A stretch of 64,000 bases of DNA from Wolbachia endosymbiont (group B) of Hofmannophila pseudospretella (lineage in GTDB: Bacteria; Pseudomonadota; Alphaproteobacteria; Rickettsiales; Anaplasmataceae): assembly GCF_964028515.1 (NCBI RefSeq), contig NZ_OZ034788.1:1116001-1180000 (forward strand), given 5' to 3'. A model generated the notes under the pieces. That model was not told the DNA's origin and made no database searches. It saw nothing but the letters and a program-made list of their open reading frames with translations. A program made the position numbers and the translations under genes. Shown here in pieces: positions 16,951 to 25,870 of the stretch. How positions within the stretch are numbered: position 1 is the stretch's first letter; each line of letters starts with the position of its first letter.

Positions 16951-19125
16951 TCATCCTTTTGAAGGAGTAGATTTTTCCGTAGTCTTAGCAGGAACTGTGT
17001 TTGGATCTGATAGTTCTGTTCTGACATATTTGCCTTCTTTATCATATAAATCGCGAAAATCATTCATTTGCACATCAGTTTGAATCTCCATTTCTTTAGT
17101 CTCCTTGTGATCTATTGAAGATGATGCATCAACACCTGTACCTTTAGTAACTTTTTGTCTTAGTTGTGTATTTTCTTCTTGTAATTGCTTTGAATTTTTC
17201 TTTAACTCACCAATCTCTTGTATTTTTTGGTTTAGTTGATTAGATATAGTTAGTTTGTCTCTAGCCAAATTTTTATTTTCCTTTTCTAATTTACTAATTT
17301 TTTTGCTTGAAGATTTATCCGCAGCTTGTGTACCTTGGTCTTGTGTTTTAGGAACTGTAGTTTCCTGATCACTTGCCTGGATTTCTACACTTTTATATTC
17401 AACTTCAGTTTGAGTTGATGTAGCTACATTCTCACCTACTTCACTGAGCTCATCTGCAAGTGATTTTCCAGGTTCAAGTTGTTGAATTTTTCCCTCCAAA
17501 ACTTCTTTGTCTTTTTGCAGTTGACTTAATTCTTTAGCTAATTGATTCATCTTTTTAGCCAATGTATTGTTTTTCTCTTTTTCTTCTGTCAATTTTTCTG
17601 CCAACTGCTTTTCATTATTATTCTTTAAACCTTCTAACAATGTTTTCTTTAGATCGTTTTCCAAATTTGCATTCTTTTTTTCTAGTGCACTTAACTTAGC
17701 TTCACTTTGCTCTAATTTTTCCTGCTGCTCTTCATTTATCCTATTTATTTCATTTTTTTTATTTTTCAACTGATCACTTAACTTACCAATTACATTATTT
17801 TCACCTTGTAGTTCTTTTTCTAACGCCTTTATCTCTTGTGTTAGTTGTTCAATACCTTGATCTTTTTCTTGCGTTATTCTTTTCAATTCAGCTTTAAGTT
17901 TTTTAACTTCTCCTTCCAAAATTTGCTTTTCCTCACTTAGTGTTCTTATTCCTGTATCACCTTCCTTTTCTATATTTTGATTAAGTTCTTCTGATTTTTT
18001 GAGTTTCTCTGTAAGTGACTTAATAGAAGCATCTTGTTCCTCGATTTTTTGATCTCTTTCAAATATTGCTTGCTGTTGTTTGTTAATTTCATTTTTCAAG
18101 GAGTCGCATTCTAACTTTAGATCCTCAAGCTGCTTTGCCTGCTTTGCAAAATATTGAGCAAACGTTTCTTTTTCTTCTTTTAACTCCTCAATTCCATCTA
18201 TAATTTCATCCACTCCATTTTCTGATCCTTCTTGTTCATACTTTTTCTCGTCATCAGACATGCTATTCTCAAGCGTTTCATCTTCTTCGCCACTAAATTC
18301 ACTAGCGCCAGAGAAAGAACTTCTACGTGAATCAGGAGAGGAATATCCACTGCTACTTGGTGTAGCTGACTGTGGTGAATCTTTTGTAAATGTTTCCTCT
18401 GCTGGTGTTTGTTGATCGTTCACACTTTTGACCATGTCAGTGAAAGTTTGATATAGAGTTTTGCCATTGATAAAAACTTCTTTATTCTGCTCAACTAATT
18501 TTAATACCTCTTCTGGGTCAGTTATTTCTCCAAATTTTGGTTTATCAATCACTCTTTTTATGCCCTTAGAATTTACTTCTACAGTCATGCTACAATCTAT
18601 GCTATTGCCTTTAGAATCCTTAGCTTGCCAGTTAATGGTCATCTCACATGAGCTTGAACCAGTAAAATCATAGTGCCTTTCGCTGCCTTTTTTGGTTGCA
18701 GTTATTTGACTATCTTTCCCTAAAGATAGGTTATAAACCTTGCCTTCGTCACTGGCTCTTAAAAGGGTGCTAATCTCTATTGGTTTTTCTTTATTTTCAA
18801 ATCTAATTTTAAATTCATTATCTTGTGTTGTATATACTAAGAAATTTTCACCTGGTAGAGATTCTTCAAATTTTTTATGTGTTTCATTTATTAATTGCTC
18901 AAATCTTTGGAAATCTGTCTTCCACTTTGAGCTCATTTGTTCCTTAATGTCTTTATTTTGTAGTAAAGGACCAATAAAATACCAGATTAAATTTTCTTCC
19001 TCTAGTTTTCTTGTAAAATCCTGAAATTTGTTACAAGATTCAATAAAACTTAAAATATCCTTTTTCTTCTGCTCATCTAAATCTAAACCTTGATTTTCAG
19101 TTACAAGTAAATTTTCTTTTGTCAT
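16951..19125 (-). CDS. Large coiled-coil protein, paralogue of the 47855-50566 product
   Basis: The protein has 724 residues. The N-terminal region (about 1-230) matches that of the 903-residue protein at 47855-50566, for example GSERHYDF against GKERHYEF, WQAKDSKGNSIDCSMTVEV against WPVQDKDGKTVTCTMVMNV, and a GI(K/T)(R/K)V motif. A Ser/Pro-rich linker (SSSGYSSPDSRRSSFSG, about 255-275) is followed by a long Glu/Lys/Gln coiled coil (about 305-570), one TQT motif (TSTQTEVE, about 571), and a second short coil (about 620-670). No membrane segment or signal peptide is seen. I do not know its function. It could be a secreted host-interacting scaffold. Confidence 0.65.
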   Translation of the reverse strand: MTKENLLVTENQGLDLDEQKKKDILSFIESCNKFQDFTRKLEEENLIWYFIGPLLQNKDIKEQMSSKWKTDFQRFEQLINETHKKFEESLPGENFLVYTTQDNEFKIRFENKEKPIEISTLLRASDEGKVYNLSLGKDSQITATKKGSERHYDFTGSSSCEMTINWQAKDSKGNSIDCSMTVEVNSKGIKRVIDKPKFGEITDPEEVLKLVEQNKEVFINGKTLYQTFTDMVKSVNDQQTPAEETFTKDSPQSATPSSSGYSSPDSRRSSFSGASEFSGEEDETLENSMSDDEKKYEQEGSENGVDEIIDGIEELKEEKETFAQYFAKQAKQLEDLKLECDSLKNEINKQQQAIFERDQKIEEQDASIKSLTEKLKKSEELNQNIEKEGDTGIRTLSEEKQILEGEVKKLKAELKRITQEKDQGIEQLTQEIKALEKELQGENNVIGKLSDQLKNKKNEINRINEEQQEKLEQSEAKLSALEKKNANLENDLKKTLLEGLKNNNEKQLAEKLTEEKEKNNTLAKKMNQLAKELSQLQKDKEVLEGKIQQLEPGKSLADELSEVGENVATSTQTEVEYKSVEIQASDQETTVPKTQDQGTQAADKSSSKKISKLEKENKNLARDKLTISNQLNQKIQEIGELKKNSKQLQEENTQLRQKVTKGTGVDASSSIDHKETKEMEIQTDVQMNDFRDLYDKEGKYVRTELSDPNTVPAKTTEKSTPSKG

Positions 19126-19254
19126 AATTTCTATTTTTAGAGAACTATGTTATAATATTAGCATATTTTCTTAAAAAATCAACTAATTTTATAGTTAGAT
19201 AAACTTGAGTATTTGACGGGAATGTTATATATTAACCACTCCAAGAAGTGCAGT

Positions 19255-20580
19255 ATGGACAATAATATTATAAGAAAATACGATATTAGAGGTGTGGTAG
19301 GCAGAGACCTGCAAATCAGTGATGGGTATGAAATAGGTAGAAAATTCGGTCAAACTGCAGCTAACGTTTGTGTAGGCTATGACAGCAGGATAGATTCACC
19401 AAGTATAGAAAAAGAATTAATCAGAGGCTTGATTTTATCCGGTGCGAATGTTATACGCGTTGGGCTCTGTTCTTCACCTATGCTCTACGCTGCAACAATG
19501 CAGGCAGATCTTGGGATTATGATCACTGCTTCTCATAATCCCAGAGAATATAACGGCTTTAAATTTTTCAGTAGTAAAAAAGTTTACTCAGATCAAGAAA
19601 TGAAGGAAATTATAGGCAGTAAAATTAAAAACAGCACGAAAATTGGAAGCTTAATTAACACGAATATATATAGTGAGTACGTTAACATATTAAAAGATGT
19701 GCTCAAGAATAACACTACACAAAAACTAAAAATAGCCTGGGATTTTGGCAATAGTCCAACAATTGTAAGGTATATTGAAAAGATTTTACCAGATCATATA
19801 CACATCGTAACCAATAGCTTTATAGATGGAACGTTTCCACTGCATGACCCAGATCCCATAGAAGAGAAAAATCTTGCTCAGTTAATAGATATTGTCAAGA
19901 AAGATAAATGTGATCTTGGTATTGCACTTGATGGTGATGGTGATAGGGTACGCTTGATTGATAATAAAGGTAATGTTGTTTCCAATGATCACTTGTTTAT
20001 GATTTTTTCACGTGAAGTATTGGCGGAACACCCAAAAAGCAAAGTTATTGCCAACGTAAAAATGAGTATGAAAGTGCATGATCTTGTTAGTAAATTAGGA
20101 GGACAAATAATTACCTGTGCCACTGGACACTCACTAGTTAAGAAAAAGATGGTAGAAGAAGGAGCAAAATTTGCCGGTGAACTCAGTGGGCATTTTTTCT
20201 TTTCTGAGCTGGGTTTCGATGATGGACTATATTCTGCTGTTAAAGTCATTAACATTTTACTTAAGAAAAACCAAAGCCTATCTGAGATGATTGAAGATTT
20301 GCCAAAGTTATATATCACTCATGAAGTGAAAATTGTAGTGAAGGATGAGAAAAAGTTTCAAATAATTGAGTCAGTAAAGGAGACACTAAAGCAGAAAAAT
20401 ATTGTATTTTCAGAGCTTGATGGTATTAAGGTAACCGATAATAAAGGTTGGTGGCTTCTTAGAGTATCAAATACGCAAAACTGCATTACAGCAAGATGTG
20501 AAGGAAATACCTTAGAAAATTTTGAACTCACTAAAAAAGTTTTGTTTTATTACATTGATGCACTAAAATTATACATTTAA
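19255..20580 (+). CDS. manB: Phosphomannomutase/phosphoglucomutase
   Basis: This alpha-D-phosphohexomutase moves phosphate between C6 and C1 of a hexose. The phosphoserine loop TASHNPREYNGFKFF, the metal loop DGDGDRVR and the sugar-binding GELSGHFFF are all present in that order, and a C-terminal phosphate-binding region RVSNTQNC follows. The frame is open from TTG 19213 and ATG 19222, but the homologous start is most likely ATG 19255 (MDNNIIRKYDIRG), giving 441 residues. It could feed sugar nucleotide or peptidoglycan precursor pathways (compare glmU in this window), but its sugar cannot be read from the sequence. Confidence 0.88.
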   Translation: MDNNIIRKYDIRGVVGRDLQISDGYEIGRKFGQTAANVCVGYDSRIDSPSIEKELIRGLILSGANVIRVGLCSSPMLYAATMQADLGIMITASHNPREYNGFKFFSSKKVYSDQEMKEIIGSKIKNSTKIGSLINTNIYSEYVNILKDVLKNNTTQKLKIAWDFGNSPTIVRYIEKILPDHIHIVTNSFIDGTFPLHDPDPIEEKNLAQLIDIVKKDKCDLGIALDGDGDRVRLIDNKGNVVSNDHLFMIFSREVLAEHPKSKVIANVKMSMKVHDLVSKLGGQIITCATGHSLVKKKMVEEGAKFAGELSGHFFFSELGFDDGLYSAVKVINILLKKNQSLSEMIEDLPKLYITHEVKIVVKDEKKFQIIESVKETLKQKNIVFSELDGIKVTDNKGWWLLRVSNTQNCITARCEGNTLENFELTKKVLFYYIDALKLYI

Positions 20581-20710
20581 ATTTTTTTGATGATTTACTT
20601 ATTCGTCAATGTTTGCAGTTTTGTTTGATTAGTAATAGGAATTGGTAACCTATGGCGCACTGCTGTGGATAACAGCTGTCTAAGCTAATTTAGCTATAGA
20701 AAATGAACAC

Positions 20711-21298
20711 TCACTTTTCTTTATTGTTTTGAGATTTTTCTTGATCAACCATTTCCTCACCGATCTCTTTTATTTTTAGTATCAATGACTCTGGCACATA
20801 CATGTTAATTACTTCTTCTGTTGTCACAAATAAAGCCTGATAAGAGTGTGAATTTATTATCCAATTGGGCAATATGTCTTCTGCATCTATTTTAGACTCT
20901 CCCTCTTTTTTATCATATACTGTGTGGCAATATAAGTGCACAGCAAAAAATAGTACATAAGAAAGCAATATTCCTCTAAGTGCTCCGACAAAGATTCCAG
21001 TAACTCTATCCATTAATCCCAACCTTATAGGTGATAATATGTACATTAGCCAGTTATTCATTGTCATGAATGTAAGATTAAGTATGATAAATACAGAGAT
21101 TGTAGAAAGTATGTTTTGTGTAACTTTAGAGTCAAAATACTTACTATAATTTATAATAAAAAAATCATAGTAACTAGCTGTCAAAAAGACTGATAAGAGC
21201 AAGAACATTAATGCACATAGCTCTTTTATAAAACCTCTAGTTATCGATATTATTACACACAAGACAATAATAAAGATAATTAGGCTATCGAAAAACAT
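20711..21298 (-). CDS. CvpA family membrane protein
   Basis: The 195-residue protein opens with FDSLIIFIIVLCVIISITRG and KELCALMFLLLSVFLT and has four predicted membrane helices before residue about 125, followed by a polar C-terminal tail. The first helix followed by RGFIKE is the hallmark of the CvpA/colicin V production family, whose molecular role is unclear (linked to envelope integrity in other bacteria). It is upstream of riboflavin synthase on the opposite side and shares its strand, with 57 bases between them. Confidence 0.8.
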   Translation of the reverse strand: MFFDSLIIFIIVLCVIISITRGFIKELCALMFLLLSVFLTASYYDFFIINYSKYFDSKVTQNILSTISVFIILNLTFMTMNNWLMYILSPIRLGLMDRVTGIFVGALRGILLSYVLFFAVHLYCHTVYDKKEGESKIDAEDILPNWIINSHSYQALFVTTEEVINMYVPESLILKIKEIGEEMVDQEKSQNNKEK

Positions 21299-21355
21299 AT
21301 TTTGTATCTATATGATTTTCAAGATATAATAGTTGTAAATAACAAAGTTGTAAAA

Positions 21356-21952
21356 TTAATTGTGTTGATATTTTATCAGCTGGTCTAAGTACCGGGCAAT
21401 CATATCAACTTCTAAATTTAGGTAATTACCTGTTTTATTATGCTGAAAAGTTGTGTTTTTCCATGTATAGGGAATTATATTCACAGTGAATTCTTGATCG
21501 ACAACTGAATTTACTGTAAGGGAAACTCCATCTAGCGTTACAGAACCTTTTTTTGTAATAAATTTAATTAATTCTTGTGGGCATGATAGTCTGATTTCAT
21601 GAGATTCTAAATTTTGATTGATTGTTAAAATTTCTGTTGTGTCATCCACATGACCCTGAACCAAGTGGCCGTCAATTCTGTCACTCAGTTTCATTGCTTG
21701 TTCTAGGTTTATTTTTTTCCCTGTTTCCCACGTATTTAAGTTAGAAACCTTCATGGTTTCTTGAGATACTTGAACTGTGAATACATCGTTCATTATGTCG
21801 ACAACAGTTAAACACACTCCGGAGCAGGATATTGAATCTCCTTTGTTTATAGAGGATAAATTTTGTGTCTCAATATGGAAGATTTGATCAGAGTTAGGGT
21901 GGATAGTGATATCAGTTATAGTGCCAATATCTTTGATAATTCCTTTAAACAT
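21356..21952 (-). CDS. ribE: Riboflavin synthase alpha chain
   Basis: The enzyme disproportionates two 6,7-dimethyl-8-ribityllumazines to give riboflavin. The 198-residue protein has the two-fold lumazine-binding repeat: the first half starts MFKGIIKDIGTI and contains GVCLTVVD, the second contains GVSLTVNSV. HLVQGHVDDT lies between them, as usual. The gene has the normal length. Wolbachia strains often keep riboflavin synthesis genes; the other rib genes are not in the window. Confidence 0.95.
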   Translation of the reverse strand: MFKGIIKDIGTITDITIHPNSDQIFHIETQNLSSINKGDSISCSGVCLTVVDIMNDVFTVQVSQETMKVSNLNTWETGKKINLEQAMKLSDRIDGHLVQGHVDDTTEILTINQNLESHEIRLSCPQELIKFITKKGSVTLDGVSLTVNSVVDQEFTVNIIPYTWKNTTFQHNKTGNYLNLEVDMIARYLDQLIKYQHN

Positions 21953-21992
21953 GCAATAAAATAAATAATTATATCACAAAAGATCTTATTTG

Positions 21993-22566
21993 TTAGGTGC
22001 GCGAAGGAAGATCTTTTTCACTTATCTGCTCAACAGATTTTACAGAATACTCAGAATGTATAAAGTAAGCCAGGCTCAAAACGCACAGTGTAATTAATAT
22101 TGGTAACCCTATGTTTAATGTTAGACCGATACTTTCCCTTTTTTCTGTTGGCACCAATTCCTTTAAAATTGACACTTTTCCCAGCGGTAAGTGCCATAGG
22201 CAGAGTGCTGATATAGAAGCTGCTACTAAAAATAGACAAAAATAAGTCTCTTTCGAAGAAAACATAGCTTTTAATGGTGATTTGAGCCTAATATTAGTAG
22301 GCAATCGAGTTTTAGCTTCATTTGTTTTTGGTAAATGGTCTACAGCTTTGCTTGGTAAAATTTCATGAGAAACATTTTTAGGCTGTGGAGAAGGTTGGCC
22401 TGAAACTAATTTAATCAACTGCTCTTTTTTTCTATATACTTGCTTTTGTAAATATTCTTTACCTAAAAGTGAATTATGAGGGGGTTGTGGCCTTTTGAGT
22501 ACCTCTAGCACTTCTGATATCTCATCTGGTTCTAATACTTCATGTAATTGTTTATCTTGAAAGTAA
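21993..22566 (-). pseudogene. C-terminal part of a gene split by IS630 (membrane tail)
   Basis: The reading frame up to 22667 begins inside the IS and reads antisense to its end. Host gene sequence starts at TAC 22565 (YFQDKQLHEVLEPDE) and runs 190 residues to the stop at 21993. A proline-rich linker leads to two hydrophobic segments near the end (YFCLFLVAASISALCLWHLP and IGLPILITLCVLSLAYFI). Rejoined with 23667-25066 by removing the IS and one copy of the target site, the frame is continuous (GCT TAC TTT). I do not recognise the family. The gene is broken in this genome. Confidence 0.75.
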
Positions 22567-22578
22567 TACCAAAATCCA

Positions 22579-22992
22579 TTACTGACCGAACAAATAAGAA
22601 ACATTACAAACTCGTTTAATAGTAGTACTGGAAATATTGACAATAAAATTACACAAAACATCTTCAAGTAAACCTATGGTATCGTAGATACTATTGCGTA
22701 AAGTATTGTATTTGATATATTGCCACAACCTTTCAACAGGATTCAGTTCCGGTGAATAAGGAGGCAAGTATATGATGGTAATGTTTTCCTGAATTTTCAA
22801 ACTTTTTGATCTATGCCAACTTGCACAATCCATTACAAGAAAGGCTTCTTTCGTGCCTAAATCTTTCGACATCTGCTCCAGAAATATATTCATACAATCA
22901 GTGTTTACATATGGAGCAAGTAGGCTAATTTTCTTACCACTTCTTGGATTTACCGCACTGTAGATATAGAAATTTTGTCTACCAATTTTCAT
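22579..22992 (-). CDS. IS630 transposase, C-terminal DDE part
   Basis: This frame encodes the rest of the catalytic domain. The second catalytic Asp is in LVMDCASWHRSK and the third acidic residue in LPPYSPELNPVERLW, the classic IS630/Tc1 ending. The first acidic motif (FFDESRFGTH) lies before the annotated Met, in sequence read only after a frame change at 23068-23074. The ATG at 22992 is therefore unlikely to be a true start; the natural product is probably a fusion with the frame at 23066-23584. Confidence 0.85.
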   Translation of the reverse strand: MKIGRQNFYIYSAVNPRSGKKISLLAPYVNTDCMNIFLEQMSKDLGTKEAFLVMDCASWHRSKSLKIQENITIIYLPPYSPELNPVERLWQYIKYNTLRNSIYDTIGLLEDVLCNFIVNISSTTIKRVCNVSYLFGQ

Positions 22993-23065
22993 TTTAACCT
23001 GTGTTCTGACCCCTTTTTTAAACCATCCGTGTCCGATTTTTGAATGAGTTCCAAATCGTGATTCA

Positions 23066-23584
23066 TCAAAAAAATACCTCCTTTTCAGGGTGGGAATTGA
23101 CTATTTTATTGAAGTATTTTTTAAACTCTTCTTGCTTGTTTTTATCTTGTTTATGGTGAATTGGCCTCGGTGTTATGTAAGAAAACTTCATCCTTTGTAT
23201 CTCACGGTGCACTGTTGATTTGCTAATGTTTAGGCCAAATTCCTCTGAGATTTTTATTTGCACTTCCTTAATAGTAATATTTGGATTTCTTTCTACCCAT
23301 ATTTCAATTTGCTCACGTTGATTTTTGTTTAATTTGCTTTTTCTTCGCCGCTGAGACGGGGAAAATAATCTTTCTACTCTACCAAATTTTAGATGCTTTA
23401 TCCATTCAGTCAAAGCAGTCCTTGAAATTTTACATATTCTTGCCACAGCGCTTATACTACTTTCTTTTCCTGCTATCACCGCTTGTAACTTTTTTGAAAC
23501 ATATGCGTTATTTCTGACCTTTTTTAACATTTCTTTCGCCAAATTTACAACTTTTTCGTCTAATAGTTTTGACCTTAATGCCAT
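23066..23584 (-). CDS. IS630 transposase, N-terminal helix-turn-helix part
   Basis: The 172-residue frame has paired helix-turn-helix DNA-binding domains (SISAVARICKISRTALTEWI, then IKEVQIKISEEFGLNISKST). It ends in EKEVFF at TGA exactly where the catalytic domain continues in the +1 frame as FFDESRFGTH. The junction is AAGGAGGT, then TA, then seven T, then GA. It resembles the +1 frameshift site of prfB: a strong Shine-Dalgarno match just before a UUU UGA pair. A one-base insertion in the T run is the simple alternative. Confidence 0.85.
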   Translation of the reverse strand: MALRSKLLDEKVVNLAKEMLKKVRNNAYVSKKLQAVIAGKESSISAVARICKISRTALTEWIKHLKFGRVERLFSPSQRRRKSKLNKNQREQIEIWVERNPNITIKEVQIKISEEFGLNISKSTVHREIQRMKFSYITPRPIHHKQDKNKQEEFKKYFNKIVNSHPEKEVFF

Positions 23585-23666
23585 TTATACCTCTCTATTT
23601 TATCTACTTTAGTATCACTTCTTTCCCATTATTGTCTATCTGTTCTTTATATAGTGGGAATTGGTA

Positions 23667-25066
23667 TAAGCAATATTAAACACTGAGTTAAAAATATTGC
23701 GAAATGTTTCTGGGTCTTGATTTTTGTATCCATTAATTACTTCAATAAATATTTCATCAAGTTTTTTTTCCCTGCACTCAATCTGGTTATCTATTATAGC
23801 AATTCTAGCATCAATTTGAGCTTGTTTTATAGTTGATTGTTTTTCCTCTTTCGATAATTCTGTAGCCTGCTTTTTTGACTTCTTTTTTCTGTTAGCCTTA
23901 AAATAATCTGTGTGCGACCTAGTTTGACCTATATCCCGCTCTGTTTCTTGAGGTACTAGATTTCCTATACTACCCTCTGTTATCCGAGTGTCTAACACTG
24001 GTTCTTTTTCTTTTTGGTCAAGTACTGGAATAACACCAGGTGGCATATTGTTACTCTGTATAGAAAATTTTGGCAGCTGTGGGAAAAAGAATTGTGCCGT
24101 ATTAAAAAAATTGAATGGCTGAAAAAGAGACCTAAACCAGGAAATATTTTCATGCATTGCAGCAACAATTACTGGTGCACGTGTAATTTGCTTTCTGTTA
24201 CTTGCTATATTGTAGCCAAACGAACCTTGCACAATTTGTTTATCTTGCGTGTTTCTTTTTTCAATCACATTTTCGTTTTTATTTTCAGTTTCTTCTATTT
24301 GTAATGTATCTTGACTTTGCTCCTCACTTTTGGCTTTTTCTACATGTTTTAGCTGCTTATTCAAGAATATCTCGATTTGTTGCAAGCTACCTAGGTTGAT
24401 GTTTTTAACGTCTGTTTGCAGCGTTATCTTTATGCCCTGCAGAAGGATTTGAATTGGAGCATTACTTATGAATTCTTCTACAGTTTTATTAGCTTTATGG
24501 TAGTTATTATATAATTTTTCACTTTCTTTTGGTACTTTTATATTGGCTGTAAAATTTTTTTCTTGAAGGAGATAGATTTTGAAAAAGCCAATCAAGTATT
24601 GCATTTTAGGTAGGGTTATATTAGAGACGTCTTCATCTGCTGCTGTTAGCAATCTTAGCTTAAATGAAAACTCTTGTGTATCACTTACAACACTTCTTGA
24701 GCGAATAGTGCTGATTTCTACTACTTCATCGGAAAATACTTTGCCTATCTCTTTAGATTTATCTTTGAAAAATTTAGGTAAATCTTCTACCTCATATTTT
24801 CTCTTAGTTTTAACGTTGACGGGGGTTTTTCCTGTATCTTGAAACTTATCTTTGAGAAGTTTTGATAAGCTCTCTGCATTAGTTCTAACGCCAGAAACTG
24901 CTTTGTTTACATTTGTTTTTAAACCCGCTAAGGACTCAGGTAAATCCTCTACACGAGCTTTAAAGGTAGGAATTACTCTATTTGTGTTTTTTTTAGCCTT
25001 ATCCATAAAAGACTTAAATGAATTTTTTGTTTGCTCCCACGGAGTTGTGGTATTATTACTGTGCAT
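23667..25066 (-). pseudogene. N-terminal part of a gene split by IS630
   Basis: From ATG 25066 about 466 host-gene residues can be read to FNSVFNIA; the last ten residues before the stop at 23636 (YTNSHYIKNR) come from the IS end. The protein is polar, with Lys-rich helical repeats near the N terminus, an uncharged FNFFNTAQFFFPQLPKF stretch at about 330, and a basic cluster (KANRKKKSKKQ, about 405). I do not recognise it. Joined to 21993-22565 it gives about 656 residues with two C-terminal membrane segments. Confidence 0.75.
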
Positions 25067-25870
25067 GTTTCTAATTTTTTATTAATATAATATTAACAAA
25101 AAAATATAATTAGTCGATAAATTAATAATTATAGCACCCTTGCATAACAGCGGCGCGTTGGGTTCAATAAGCAGAAAAAGTTACTTTACAAATCTCATCA
25201 GTCTTCTTATCATGACAATGAGAGTATTTATCCTTGTTTTTAATCTCTGCAGATTTAACAACAAAATTCAGTAAAAAACTCAGGTATATATTGGCGGATT
25301 ACATAAAATTATAGCGGTTGTATGTCTTTTTTATTTTTTCTACATTCAGCCAAAACGCGCTTTAAATAAGCGTTAGCACATTATTACAACGCCAATTTAC
25401 ATTATTATAGGGTCAAAACTCACTACTGGGGGATTCTTTTGCCTTTTTTTTGCCTGGTAAATTTTTTAATATTCTGGATTAGTTAGGAGTCCTATGGAGA
25501 TGTCATTCCAGCACTTCTTATTACCTGTTCTGGATCCCAGTGTCAAGCACTGGGATGACAAGAAGGAGAGCACTGGGATGACAAGAAAGAAAGCGCTGAT
25601 TTCATATGCATCTGATAAAAAAGATGATGTCATGCCAGTGCCCAGACACTGGCATCCAGTTTTTTCATGATCATCAAAACGTTGTATTTTAACATAAAAC
25701 GGCTACTTTTATGCTTACCAACCTAATAAAATTCCTGGATTCCAGTGTCAAGCACTGGCATTATAAAGGAACTAGTGTCAGATGCTCTGATGACACCTTT
25801 TTATCCAAATAGTTTTATTGATGATATTAAAGATTGCACTATAATGAAAGTTTAAGCTAGCGTTTTTAAG
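25067..25870. other. Gene-free spacer with palindromic repeats
   Basis: No supported gene is seen in these 800 bases. The left half (25067-25480) is plain AT-rich sequence. The right half (25495-25805) carries at least three CCAGTG...CACTGG palindromes, a TTTTTCATGATCATCAAAACGTTG core, and a second copy of the related repeat in opposite orientation. Confidence 0.7.
25500..25805. repeat. Cluster of CCAGTG-CACTGG palindromic repeats
   Basis: Palindromes include ATCCCAGTG-TCAAG-CACTGGGAT (25534-25556) and ATGCCAGTG...CACTGGCAT (about 25630-25656). The sequence TTTTTCATGATCATCAAAACGTTG-like core follows at about 25665, as it does next to the palindrome at 47700. Another half-palindrome (GGATTCCAGTGTCAAGCACT) lies near 25737. 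Confidence 0.75.

Larger units (their letters stand above)
22567..23666 (-). mobile_element. IS630-family insertion sequence
   Basis: The ends TACCAAAATCC (22567) and GGAATTGGTA (to 23666, reverse complement TACCAATTCC) form an imperfect inverted repeat, 13 of 20 positions matching. TAA flanks both sides, in keeping with the TA target of the family. The element is about 1,100 bp. It encodes a two-frame transposase reading leftward. Both halves of the interrupted host gene are otherwise intact, so the insertion may be recent. Confidence 0.85.
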
